Below, one piece after another: positions 1 through 7,020 of a stretch of 12,896 bases of DNA. How positions within the stretch are numbered: the first letter of the stretch is position 1; the number at the start of each line of letters is the position of its first letter. This stretch comes from Wenzhouxiangella sp. Lineage in GTDB: Bacteria > Pseudomonadota > Gammaproteobacteria > Xanthomonadales > Wenzhouxiangellaceae. The notes beneath the pieces were generated by a model. It was not told the DNA's origin. It made no database searches and was given only the letters and a program-made list of their open reading frames with translations. The position numbers and the translations under genes are program-made. The stretch lies in the NCBI GenBank assembly GCA_007135355.1, contig SLJA01000326.1:1-12896 (forward strand), given 5' to 3'.

Positions 1-680
1 AGAATTCGCTTGAAGCCCGCGGCGACCAGGCCCTGGCCGGGAAGCCGCGCGCGGCGGCGGCCGCGTTCGCGCAGGAAGACGAAAGTCGGAATGGCGGCAA
101 TCAGAAAGAAAGCAGCGGCAAACGGACCAACGAAGCGGATACGTTCGTAGTTCTCGGCGCTGACCTCGCCGAGGAAAGCCAGGGCGAAGATGGTCGAGAC
201 CATGCCGCCCACATAGCCCAGGCTCCAGCCCAGGCCCGAAATCCAGCCCAGATCGCGCCTCGGGCCCAGGCCGGGCAGAAAGCTGGCGATAAAGGCCTCG
301 CCGATCGCATAGGAAAAATTCGACAGGATCACCAGCGCCATGGCCAGCGCGATCCAGCCGGGTTCGACAAACCACAGCAGGGCGGTGGTGACGACCGTGG
401 CCAGGTAGCTGAAAAACAGAAACCGCTTGCGCAGACGCGAGTGATCCATGATCGCGCCGCAAACGGGGTTGGCGATCACCACCATCAGGTAGCTCACCGC
501 CAGGGCCACACTCCACAGCAAGTTGCCCAGCCGATAGTCGGGACTGTCGCCCACGATGACCCGGGTGAACAGGTCGCCGAACACTACCGTGATGATCAGC
601 AGGGTGTAGGCCTGGTTGGCGAAATCGAACATCGCCCAACCGAATATCTCCCGAGCCGGTGCGCGTTTGCGGCTGACCAT
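1..680 (-). CDS. MFS transporter, UMF1/Atg22-like family (3' end missing)
   Basis: The minus-strand reading frame opens with ATG at 680 and stays open to the window edge, giving 226 residues without a stop; the C-terminal part lies outside. The N-terminus has the motif WAMFDFANQAY (residues 16-26), matching the WxxYDxANxxY signature of the UMF1/Atg22-like branch of the major facilitator superfamily. A loop of the type MDHSRLRKRF follows helix 2 (about residues 78-87), and a glycine-rich GLGWSLGYVGG helix lies near 148-158. About six hydrophobic segments are visible, as expected for half of a 12-helix inner-membrane permease. The substrate cannot be read from the sequence. No good Shine-Dalgarno sequence precedes the ATG. 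The gene is divergent from the YfcC-family carrier. Family assignment is fairly sure, function is not. Confidence 0.82.
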   Translation of the reverse strand, partial: MVSRKRAPAREIFGWAMFDFANQAYTLLIITVVFGDLFTRVIVGDSPDYRLGNLLWSVALAVSYLMVVIANPVCGAIMDHSRLRKRFLFFSYLATVVTTALLWFVEPGWIALAMALVILSNFSYAIGEAFIASFLPGLGPRRDLGWISGLGWSLGYVGGMVSTIFALAFLGEVSAENYERIRFVGPFAAAFFLIAAIPTFVFLRERGRRRARLPGQGLVAAGFKRI

Positions 681-715
681 GGGGGAGGGTGATCCTGGAA
701 CTAGGGCCAGTGTGA

Positions 716-721
716 ATCATA
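716..721 (-). promoter_or_regulatory. Candidate -10 box for the MFS gene
   Basis: On the minus strand the hexamer TATGAT lies about 35 bases upstream of the MFS start codon, one mismatch from TATAAT. No convincing -35 box is found at 16-18 bases spacing. This is a suggestion from position and hexamer only. Confidence 0.3.
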
Positions 722-760
722 CGCCATGGCTGCCTTGGCGCATGAATGGGGCGTTAGGGA

Positions 761-833
761 TTCAGGTTTCAGGGTTCAGGGTTCAGGGGTGGCAAGATCC
801 GGTGTTCCTTAAACCTGAACCCTGAAACCTGAA
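761..833. repeat. 20-bp inverted repeat of GGTTCAG/GTTTCAG units
   Basis: The 20 bases at 761-780 (TTCAGGTTTCAGGGTTCAGG) have an exact reverse complement at 814-833, separated by 33 bases. Both arms are built from tandem 7-base units of the form GGTTCAG or GTTTCAG, and the units continue past the perfect stem to 789 on the left and 838 on the right. The element lies in the 197-base gap between divergent transporter genes, so it is not a terminator between convergent genes. Transcribed, it could form a long stem-loop. It resembles short interspersed repeats seen in many proteobacterial genomes; that comparison is from memory. Confidence 0.85.
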
Positions 834-843
834 CCCTGCGCGC

Positions 844-849
844 TACAAT
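844..849 (+). promoter_or_regulatory. Candidate -10 box for the YfcC-family carrier gene
   Basis: TACAAT at 844-849 is one mismatch from TATAAT and sits 28 bases before the carrier's ATG. The -35 position (about 821-826, CCTGAA) falls inside the right arm of the inverted repeat and is poor, so a promoter here would be weak or need an activator. Inference from hexamer and spacing. Confidence 0.4.
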
Positions 850-877
850 CTCCAGTCTCTCATCGAACCCGGCATCT

Positions 878-2254
878 ATGACCTTCCGCGTTCCCAACAC
901 CCTTGCACTGCTGTTTTTCCTGATGGTTGCGGCGCTGGTTGCGACCTGGATCATTCCGCAGGGGGCTTTTCAGACCGAGCTCAACGCCCAGGGCCGGGCG
1001 ATGGTGGTGCCGGGTTCTTTCGAAGTGGCCGAGGAGCGGGAACTGATGAGCCCGCTGGCCTTGTTCACGGCCGTTCCGCGCGCCTTTGCCTCGGCCGGCG
1101 ACATCATCTTCTTTTTGTTCATCATCGGCGGCGTGCTGGCCGTAATCCGCGCTACCGGCACCATCGATGCGCTGCTGGGGCGGCTGCTTGAGCGTTTCGG
1201 CAAACGCCCGGCCTGGCTGATTGCCGCGGTGATTTTCAGCTTTGCCCTGGCCTCGAGCGCGGTGGGGTCCTCGGGCGAATACATCCCCTTCGTCTTGATC
1301 CTGGTGGCCTTGTGCCGGGCCATGCGCATGGATCCCATGACGGCAGTGGCCATGATCATCTGCGGCTACGGCGTCGGCTATGGTGTGGCCGCTTTCAACC
1401 CCTATACCGTGGTGGTAGCGCAGGGGGTGGCCGAGCTGCCGACCTATTCGGGCTGGCCGGTGCGGCTGGCCCTGTTGCTGCCCTTCGGCCTGATCGCGGT
1501 TCATCATGTCTGGTCCTACGCGGAACGCGTGCGGCGCGATCCGAGCGCCAGTGTGGTGTATGACCAGTCTCTGATCGAGCCCGCCGAGCCGCCGCACGAC
1601 TATCCGGCCATGCATGCCGGCCACATCGCCATCGTCATCGGTTTTTTCCTGGCCCTGGGAACCGCGGTGTGGGGCATTGCCACGCGCGGCTGGTATCTCA
1701 ACGAGCTGGGCGCGGCCTTTCTTATTCTCGGTCTGGTGGCCGCTGCGATCGGCCGCCTGGCGCCCAGCGTGACCGCGGAAAAATTCATCCAGGGTGCTCG
1801 CGAGCTGACCGAGACGGCCCTGCTGGTCGGCGTGGCGCGCGGCATTGCCCTGATCATGGAAGACGGCCAGATCCTGCACACCATCGTCCACTATCTGTCG
1901 CTGCCGCTGTCGCTGGTCGGTGCCGAGTTGTCGGCGGTGGGCATGCTGGCGATCCAGTCCGTCCTCAACTTTTTCATTCCCTCGGGTTCGGGACAGGCTT
2001 TTGTCACCATGCCCTTGATGGCGCCGCTGGGCGACCTGGTCGGTGTGTCGCGCCAGGTCTCGGTGCTGGCCTACCAGCTGGGGGATGGGTTCACCAACAT
2101 GATCATCCCGACCAACGCCATCCTGATGGGGATTCTCGGCATGGCCGGCATTTCCTATGCCAAGTGGCTGAAGTTCGCCTGGCCGTTGATGCTCAAGCTG
2201 TTCGCCATGGCGGCGCTAGTGCTGGTCGGTGCGGTCTGGCTGGGATTTGAATGA
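878..2254 (+). CDS. YfcC-family membrane carrier (DcuC/ArcD superfamily)
   Basis: This 458-residue protein is strongly hydrophobic, with about 11-12 transmembrane segments, and matches the YfcC branch of the C4-dicarboxylate carrier/ArcD-like superfamily. Diagnostic stretches are SSAVGSSGEYIPF (126-138), the GYGVGYG turn with AAFNPYT (163-177), FFIPSGSGQA followed by MPLMAPLGDLVGVSRQ (365-393), and QLGDGFTNMIIPTNAI (400-415). The two serine/glycine-rich motifs are the expected substrate-binding re-entrant loops. Relatives carry dicarboxylates, basic amino acids or peptides; the substrate here is unknown. The ATG at 878 is the first start ahead of helix 1 (residues 7-27). No Shine-Dalgarno sequence is apparent, so translation may be inefficient or leaderless-like. 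It is divergent from the MFS permease and has no obvious operon partner, being followed by a 264-base spacer. Confidence 0.88.
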   Translation: MTFRVPNTLALLFFLMVAALVATWIIPQGAFQTELNAQGRAMVVPGSFEVAEERELMSPLALFTAVPRAFASAGDIIFFLFIIGGVLAVIRATGTIDALLGRLLERFGKRPAWLIAAVIFSFALASSAVGSSGEYIPFVLILVALCRAMRMDPMTAVAMIICGYGVGYGVAAFNPYTVVVAQGVAELPTYSGWPVRLALLLPFGLIAVHHVWSYAERVRRDPSASVVYDQSLIEPAEPPHDYPAMHAGHIAIVIGFFLALGTAVWGIATRGWYLNELGAAFLILGLVAAAIGRLAPSVTAEKFIQGARELTETALLVGVARGIALIMEDGQILHTIVHYLSLPLSLVGAELSAVGMLAIQSVLNFFIPSGSGQAFVTMPLMAPLGDLVGVSRQVSVLAYQLGDGFTNMIIPTNAILMGILGMAGISYAKWLKFAWPLMLKLFAMAALVLVGAVWLGFE

Positions 2255-2279
2255 GTGATTTATGTTGAAGGTTGTTTTA

Positions 2280-2450
2280 ACCGCAGATGAACGCCGATAT
2301 ATTGTTTGAGCCGCAGTTTTCGCCACTCAGTGCCGGACGAGCGCAATCCGAGTCACCAAGGAGCCGGTCTGCGCTTTGCACAAATCAAATATCTCCGCAC
2401 CTGCGCAGGATTTGATTTTTTATCTGCGTTCATCCGCGTTCATCTGCGGT
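2280..2450. repeat. 171-bp element bounded by 15-bp inverted repeats (CCGCAGATGAACGC type)
   Basis: The bases at 2280-2294 (ACCGCAGATGAACGC) are exactly inverted at 2436-2450, and the match continues inward as GAT after one mismatch (18 of 19). The right end also has a tandem duplication of GCGTTCATC (2427-2435 and 2436-2444). The interior has no coding potential. The element fills most of the gap between the carrier gene and the dehydrogenase gene. The terminal word is one I recall as recurring between genes in very diverse bacteria. The structure is MITE-like, but I see no clear target-site duplication. The repeat is certain, its mobility is inferred. Confidence 0.8.
2382..2421 (+). terminator. 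Possible terminator hairpin inside the repeat element
   Basis: AAATCAAAT (2382-2390) pairs perfectly with ATTTGATTT (2410-2418), followed by more T residues up to 2421. The 19-base loop contains a second short palindrome, CCTGCGCAGG (2400-2409). It lies 128 bases after the carrier stop codon. The stem is AT-rich and the loop large, so termination would be inefficient; the T-run and position are the only support. Confidence 0.3.
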
Positions 2451-2518
2451 AAAAATTGTTTTCGCCTAACGCTGCTGGAGTCTGCGGACCCGGGGCCTAG
2501 CGATGGAAGGGATAAACG

Positions 2519-3337
2519 ATGACGAAAGGTTCTGAAGGCAGGATTGTGCTGATTACCGGCGGCGGTGCCGGCCTGGGTGCGGCAATGGCGCGGCGCTTTG
2601 CGGCGGCCGGCTGGACTCCGGTTGTGGCCGATCTGGATGTGGAACGCGCGCGGGCCGTGGCGGACGAAATCGGCTGCGGCGCGCTGGCCCTGCAGATGGA
2701 TGTGACCTCCGAGGCGGACTGGCAGCGGGTGGCCGGCGAGATTGCCGAGCAACTGGGCCCGGTCGATGTCTTGATCAACAACGCCGGGGTGGCGGTCGGC
2801 GGCAGCCTGGAAGAAACCTCGGTGGAGGACTGGCGCTGGGTGCTGGATATCGATCTGATGGGTGTGGTTATCGGCTGCAAGACCTTTGCGCCGGGCATGC
2901 GCGAGCGCGGGACCGGACACATTATCAACGTTGCCTCGTTTGCCGGATTTGCAGCCGCACCCGGAATCAATGCCTACGGCACGGCCAAGGCGGCCGTCAT
3001 CGCGATGTCGGAAATGCTGCGGGCCGAGTTGGCCGATTCCGGGGTGCGGGTTTCGGTGCTGTGTCCGGCCTTTGTCAAGACGCGCCTGACCGAAACCATG
3101 CGTGCGCCCGACACCAGCTACCAAAAGCGGGTGGAGCGCTGGATGAGCAACTCCGGCGTATCCGCCGACGATGTTGCCCAGGTGGTTTATCGGGCGGTCG
3201 AGAAACCGCGCTTCATGCTGCTGACCCACGGCAATACGCGCTGGCTTTACCGAATGCGGCGTTGGCTGCCGGAAACCTATTTCAAGGTGCTGATGCGCGG
3301 TGCGCGCCGGGCCGCGCGCAGGCGGGAGGGCGGCTGA
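2519..3337 (+). CDS. Short-chain dehydrogenase/reductase (SDR family)
   Basis: This 272-residue protein is a classical SDR with a Rossmann fold. The cofactor loop TGGGAGLG is at 13-20, NNAG at 87-90, and the catalytic set is Ser140, Tyr153 and Lys157 in the order S-x12-Y-x3-K. Asp38 at the end of the second strand suggests NAD(H) rather than NADP(H), by the usual SDR rule. After the core, the last 40 residues are rich in Arg and aromatic residues (LYRMRRWLPETYF and a basic tail). This is an unusual end for a soluble SDR and may contact membranes or acidic partners. The substrate is unknown. The ATG at 2519 follows a GGAAGGG ribosome-binding site. It stands alone between the repeat element and dnaX, in the same direction as both neighbours, with 117 bases before dnaX. 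Confidence 0.92.
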   Translation: MTKGSEGRIVLITGGGAGLGAAMARRFAAAGWTPVVADLDVERARAVADEIGCGALALQMDVTSEADWQRVAGEIAEQLGPVDVLINNAGVAVGGSLEETSVEDWRWVLDIDLMGVVIGCKTFAPGMRERGTGHIINVASFAGFAAAPGINAYGTAKAAVIAMSEMLRAELADSGVRVSVLCPAFVKTRLTETMRAPDTSYQKRVERWMSNSGVSADDVAQVVYRAVEKPRFMLLTHGNTRWLYRMRRWLPETYFKVLMRGARRAARRREGG

Positions 3338-3454
3338 ATCCGGTGCCGGGCATTCCGGCCCAGCCTGCCCAGCGGCTTGCCCTGGTGTAAACTTCAGCTT
3401 CATTGGCGGGGCCGGCACGAGTCCCGTAAGGATTCGCTCTGAAGGCAAAATATC

Positions 3455-5104
3455 TTGAGTTATCAGGTTCTTGCAAGAAAATGGCGTCCGCGGAACTTTG
3501 CCGAGCTGGTAGGGCAGTCGCATGTTGTTCAGGTGTTGTCGAATGGCCTGGCGGAGGGTCGTATCCATCATGCGTTTCTGTTCACGGGAACGCGCGGCGT
3601 GGGCAAGACCACAATCGCGCGCATTCTGGCCAAGTCGCTCAACTGCCTGGAAGGAGTCAGCGCCGAGCCCTGCGGGGTGTGCGAGCACTGTGTGGCCATT
3701 GACGAGGGGCGCTTCGTTGACCTGCTGGAGATCGATGCCGCCTCGCGCACCAAGGTGGACGATACGCGCGAAATTCTGGACAACGTCCAGTATGCTCCGG
3801 CCCGGGGGCGATTCAAGGTGTACCTGATCGATGAGGTGCACATGCTGTCCACCCACAGCTTCAATGCGCTGCTGAAAACGCTGGAAGAACCTCCGGAGCA
3901 CGTGAAATTCGTGCTGGCCACCACCGATCCGCAGAAAATTCCGGTCACCATCCTTTCGCGTTGCCTGCAGTTCAACTTGCGTCGCCTCAAGGCCGACGAG
4001 ATTCGTTCGCAGATGGAGAAAATTCTTGCCGCTGAAGGCATTGAGGCCGAACCGGAAGCATTGAATCTGCTGGCCCGAGCCGCGGATGGCAGTATGCGAG
4101 ACGGATTGAGTTTGCTCGATCAAGCTCTCGCGGCCGGTCCGCCACTGGGTGAAGCAGCGGTGCGCGATATGCTGGGCAGCGTCGAGCAGCGCCATGTCCA
4201 CACGCTGCTGACCGCGCTGGCCGAGCGAAATCCGGCCGCCGCCGTCGAGGCCATCGGGGAGGTTTTTGCGCAAGCACGCAGCATGCCCCAGCTGCTGTCG
4301 GATCTGGCCGAAGGCCTGCATCGGATTGCCCTGATTCAACTGCTGCCGGATTATCGGGATGATTCGCGTGCGGACTGGGATGAACTGCTTGCGCTTGCCG
4401 CCCGTCTGGATCCGGAAGATGTGCAATTGTTCTACCAGATTGCGGTGACCGGTCGCCGTGATCTGAACCTCGCGCCGACTGAAAAGTCAGGCTGTGAAAT
4501 GGCCTTGCTACGCATGTTTGCCTTTGCGCCCGCCGGCGATGACGACGGCTCCGATGGGCAACGCAAGAGCGGCGGCAGCGCGACCAGCGCAAGTCCGGAG
4601 GCCCAGGTTTCGTCCACTCCGCGGGCAGTTGAGTCAACAACGCGCGTTCAGCCCGACGCCCCCGCCGCACCGCAAGAAACGGTCAAAGCCTCTAGCGCGA
4701 CAACCTTGACCCCCGAATCCTGGCCTCATGTTTTGTCCACTTTGCCGCTGAGCGGGCCGGTTGCCACGGTGGCTGCCATGCTGGCGCTGAAGCGAGCGCG
4801 CCCGGGTCAAATAGAATTCACGGCCGGCGCCGATGATCTATTCATGGTGACGGAGCGTTTCAAGGCAAATCTGGAGAAGTCCTTGACCCGGTATTGCGGC
4901 GAACCGGTGCGAGTCTCCGTCACTGCCGCGGCTGGGGTCGAGCTGGAGACGCCGGCCCGAATGGAACAGACGCGCATGGATCAAACACGCGCGGCGGCGG
5001 AACAAGCGATCGAGCAGGACCCATTAATCCAGCGCTTGCGCAGCCGCTTCGACGCCGAGGTGCTGCGAGATTCGATCCGACCTGTCGATACCAGGAGTCA
5101 CTGA
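3455..5104 (+). CDS. dnaX: DNA polymerase III subunit tau (DnaX)
   Basis: DnaX is the clamp-loader ATPase that loads the sliding clamp and ties polymerase cores together. The 549-residue product starts with SYQVLARKWRP after a TTG codon. No in-frame ATG can replace it without losing this conserved N-terminus, and GAAGG sits 9 bases upstream. Walker A GTRGVGKT is at 45-52, zinc ligands are Cys64, Cys73, Cys76 and Cys79, Walker B LIDEVHM is at 124-130, and the SRC motif is at 168-170. A low-complexity Ser/Ala/Pro linker spans about 365-420. The C-terminal domain (about 425-549), with SWPHVLSTLPLSGP and ending in FDAEVL-DSIRPV, matches the tau domain V that binds polymerase alpha. The protein is shorter than the 643-residue E. 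coli tau, mainly in the linker. I see no A-AAA-AAG slippery heptamer, so the usual frameshift route to gamma appears absent. It forms an operon with ybaB. Confidence 0.97.
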   Translation: MSYQVLARKWRPRNFAELVGQSHVVQVLSNGLAEGRIHHAFLFTGTRGVGKTTIARILAKSLNCLEGVSAEPCGVCEHCVAIDEGRFVDLLEIDAASRTKVDDTREILDNVQYAPARGRFKVYLIDEVHMLSTHSFNALLKTLEEPPEHVKFVLATTDPQKIPVTILSRCLQFNLRRLKADEIRSQMEKILAAEGIEAEPEALNLLARAADGSMRDGLSLLDQALAAGPPLGEAAVRDMLGSVEQRHVHTLLTALAERNPAAAVEAIGEVFAQARSMPQLLSDLAEGLHRIALIQLLPDYRDDSRADWDELLALAARLDPEDVQLFYQIAVTGRRDLNLAPTEKSGCEMALLRMFAFAPAGDDDGSDGQRKSGGSATSASPEAQVSSTPRAVESTTRVQPDAPAAPQETVKASSATTLTPESWPHVLSTLPLSGPVATVAAMLALKRARPGQIEFTAGADDLFMVTERFKANLEKSLTRYCGEPVRVSVTAAAGVELETPARMEQTRMDQTRAAAEQAIEQDPLIQRLRSRFDAEVLRDSIRPVDTRSH

Positions 5105-5108
5105 ACCG

Positions 5109-5429
5109 ATGATAAAAGGCAACATTGCGCAGCTGATGCAGCAAGCGCAGAAAATGCAGGAAAACGTCAAGAAAGCCCAGGAAGAGCTGGCGACGCTGGA
5201 AGTGACCGGCCAAGCCGGCGGTGGGTTGGTCGAGGTGGTCATGACCGGCCGCCACGAAGTTCGTCGCATCAGCATTGACGAGAGCGTGGCGGATGATCGT
5301 GAAATGATCGAAGACCTGACTGCCGCGGCGGTCAATGATGCGGTTAACCGCGTTCAGCAGGCGACGCAGGAAAAAATGTCTGGCCTGGCCGGCGGCCTGC
5401 CTTTGCCGCCGGGCTTTACCTTGCCTTGA
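5109..5429 (+). CDS. ybaB: YbaB/EbfC family nucleoid-associated protein
   Basis: This 106-residue protein matches the YbaB/EbfC family of small dimeric DNA-binding proteins. The N-terminal helix MIKGNIAQLMQQAQKMQENV and the central GQAGGGLVEVVMTGRHEV strand pair are typical, followed by a helix with DLTAAAVNDAVNRV and a glycine/proline-rich tail. Family members bind DNA as tweezers-like dimers and are often encoded next to dnaX and recR. The ATG begins 4 bases after the dnaX stop codon, with an AGGAG sequence at the end of dnaX, so the two are translated from one mRNA. recR follows after 28 bases. Confidence 0.96.
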   Translation: MIKGNIAQLMQQAQKMQENVKKAQEELATLEVTGQAGGGLVEVVMTGRHEVRRISIDESVADDREMIEDLTAAAVNDAVNRVQQATQEKMSGLAGGLPLPPGFTLP

Positions 5430-5457
5430 AGAATCGAGGCCGCGCGCGTCGCGGATC

Positions 5458-6054
5458 ATGAGCAGAGATCCCTTCGACGAATTGCTCGAGGCCTTGCGCT
5501 GCCTGCCGGGTGTGGGCGCGCGTTCGGCCCAGCGCATGGCCCTGCACCTGCTCGAGCGCGATCGTGACGGTGGCCGGCGCCTGGCCCGCGCGCTGGGATC
5601 GGCCATGCAGGATATTCGCCACTGCCGTCGTTGTCGCAACTTCACGGCCGCCGAGGTGTGTCGGATCTGCGCCGACGATCAGCGTGAGGCCGGCCTGCTG
5701 TGCATCGTCGAAGGTCCATCGGATGTGCTGGCCATTGAGGCGGCAACCGGCTATCGCGGGTTGTACTTCGTGTTGCTGGGCCGGCTCTCTCCGCTTGACG
5801 GCATCGGGCCAGCCGATCTGGGGCTGGATCAGCTTGAACGGCGTCTGGATGAAGGCGTAGTGCAGGAGATCGTGATTGCCACCAACAGCACGGTCGAGGG
5901 TGAAGCCACGGCCCACTACCTGCGCGAAATGGCCGGCCGGCGCGACATCAAGGTCTCGCGCCTGGCTCAGGGCGTACCGCTGGGCGGTGAACTGGAGCAT
6001 ACCGACCGCTCCACCCTGGCCCATGCCTTCAGCTCACGTCAGCCGATGCTTTAA
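5458..6054 (+). CDS. recR: Recombination mediator RecR
   Basis: RecR works with RecF and RecO to load RecA on gapped DNA. The 198-residue product has the expected order: a helix-hairpin-helix with LPGVGARSAQRMALHLL (16-32), a zinc finger with Cys56, Cys59, Cys68 and Cys71, a Toprim domain opening with LCIVEGPSDVLAIE (81-94), and the signature LSPLDGIGP (110-118). The length agrees with E. coli RecR (201). The ATG at 5458 is chosen because homology begins at SRDPFDELL; the frame is open further upstream, but that part overlaps ybaB and is unrelated. It is the third gene of the dnaX-ybaB-recR operon and ends 160 bases before a convergent enoyl-CoA hydratase gene. Confidence 0.97.
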   Translation: MSRDPFDELLEALRCLPGVGARSAQRMALHLLERDRDGGRRLARALGSAMQDIRHCRRCRNFTAAEVCRICADDQREAGLLCIVEGPSDVLAIEAATGYRGLYFVLLGRLSPLDGIGPADLGLDQLERRLDEGVVQEIVIATNSTVEGEATAHYLREMAGRRDIKVSRLAQGVPLGGELEHTDRSTLAHAFSSRQPML

Positions 6055-6102
6055 GGCGCTATGCTGACTTTTTGCCCCGTGCCCTCAACAGGGGAAAGCC
6101 CT

Positions 6103-6203
6103 CACGCAGAGGCGCTGAGGCGCAGAAAACGCAGAGCGTTGAGGGTAAAAAGCATCCTTTAACTGCCTCCTCTGCGGACTCAGCGGCTCCCCATCTCTGC
6201 GTG
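6103..6203. repeat. 101-bp inverted-repeat element (CACGCAGAGGCGCTGAG type)
   Basis: CACGCAGAG at 6103-6111 is inverted exactly at 6195-6203 (CTCTGCGTG), and CGCTGAG at 6113-6119 is inverted at 6179-6185 (CTCAGCG). Further GCAGAG/CTCTGCG words lie inside (6131-6136, 6170-6176), so the arms consist of degenerate short units. The element occupies most of the gap where recR and the hydratase gene converge and ends 11 bases before the hydratase stop codon. A folded transcript could act as a bidirectional terminator or 3'-end stabiliser. No T-rich terminator is otherwise visible here. Confidence 0.75.
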
Positions 6204-6214
6204 ATGCGCTTTTA

Positions 6215-6997
6215 TCAGCGCCCCTTGAACTCCGGCGCGCGTTTTTCCAGGAAGGCGGCGGTGCCTTCCTGCATGTCTTCGGTCGCGCAACACAGGGCGA
6301 AGCGGGCGGTTTCCAGCGCAAGGCCGGCTTCCAGATTGATGTCCGCGCCCTGCAGGGTGGCCTGGAGAATACCGCGCACGGCTTCTGGAGCGGCCTTGAC
6401 CAAGGGGGCCGCGAATGCCTTGACCGCTTCCTCCAGTTGCGCCGGCTCTACCACCTGATTCAGCAGGCCAAGTTCGTGAGCGCGCTCGGCGCTGATCGGC
6501 TCCCCGCTCAAGGCCAATTCCAGCGCCAGCGTGGAGCCCACCAGTCTCACCAGGCGCTGGGTGCCGCCGAAGCCGGGCATGATGCCGAGTTTGATCTCGG
6601 GCAGGCCCAGGCGAGCCTTGCTGCTGGCCACGCGCAAGTGACAGGCCAGCGCCAGCTCCATACCGCCGCCCAGCGCATAGCCGTTAATGGCTGCGATGAC
6701 CGGCTTGTCCAGGCTCTGGATCATGCTCATCAGGTTCTGGCCGAACTGCGAGAAGCTGCGCGCCTCGGTCGGCGATTGCTCGCGGATTTCCGCGATGTCG
6801 GCGCCGGCGACGAAGGCCTTGTCGCCCGAGCCCGTGATCACGATGACGCGCACTTTGTCGTCGCCGCTGGCGTCGATGATCGCGCCGTAGAGCTCCTGCA
6901 AGGTCTGGCGGTTGAGGGCGTTGAGCTTGGATGGACGCTTGATGGTAATGGTGTGAATGCCGCCGCGGGTAACGACGGCGAGGTTTTCAAAAGACAT
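6215..6997 (-). CDS. Enoyl-CoA hydratase (crotonase superfamily)
   Basis: This 260-residue protein adds water across the double bond of 2-enoyl-CoA, a beta-oxidation-type step. It has the full crotonase pattern: an AFVAGADIAE oxyanion-hole strand (61-70), the second oxyanion glycine stretch NGYALGGGMELALA (105-118), and LPEIKLGIMPGFGGTQRL (132-149). Both catalytic glutamates are present, Glu114 and Glu134, which favours true hydratase over isomerase or dehalogenase relatives. The ATG at 6997 gives the normal length; the frame stays open upstream to about 7120, but that part overlaps the neighbouring gene. It follows the small membrane protein gene by 23 bases on the same strand, with CAAGGG upstream, so read-through from the psp transcript is possible. 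Its metabolic pathway is not shown by the context. Confidence 0.93.
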   Translation of the reverse strand: MSFENLAVVTRGGIHTITIKRPSKLNALNRQTLQELYGAIIDASGDDKVRVIVITGSGDKAFVAGADIAEIREQSPTEARSFSQFGQNLMSMIQSLDKPVIAAINGYALGGGMELALACHLRVASSKARLGLPEIKLGIMPGFGGTQRLVRLVGSTLALELALSGEPISAERAHELGLLNQVVEPAQLEEAVKAFAAPLVKAAPEAVRGILQATLQGADINLEAGLALETARFALCCATEDMQEGTAAFLEKRAPEFKGR

Positions 6998-7020
6998 GGG
7001 GTGGACCCTTGAGGCGGAAG

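Noticed and set aside
761..838. CRISPR-like array from the tandem TTCAGG-type units
   Set aside because: Units are only about 7 bases, directly abutting, without unique spacers, and no cas gene is nearby.
860..1891. Minus-strand open frame of about 343 codons opposite the YfcC-family carrier
   Set aside because: It mirrors a membrane protein gene, has a His/Gln/Arg-rich composition and no domain. The plus-strand frame carries clear family motifs.
3338..3454. Possible small SRP RNA (ffs) gene upstream of dnaX, a place where it is often found
   Set aside because: The conserved core around GGTCAGGTCCGGAAGGAAGCA is absent and no matching long hairpin is seen in the 117-base gap.
2420..4426. Minus-strand open frame of about 668 codons running opposite the dehydrogenase and dnaX genes
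   Set aside because: It is antisense to two well-supported genes, its product is rich in Gln, His, Arg and Gly with no recognisable domain, and its start lies inside dnaX. Long antisense frames are common in GC-rich DNA.
4490..4700. Search for a dnaX programmed frameshift site near the domain III end
   Set aside because: Only short A-runs such as GAAAAGTC and CAAGAAAC occur. None is a slippery heptamer in the right frame.
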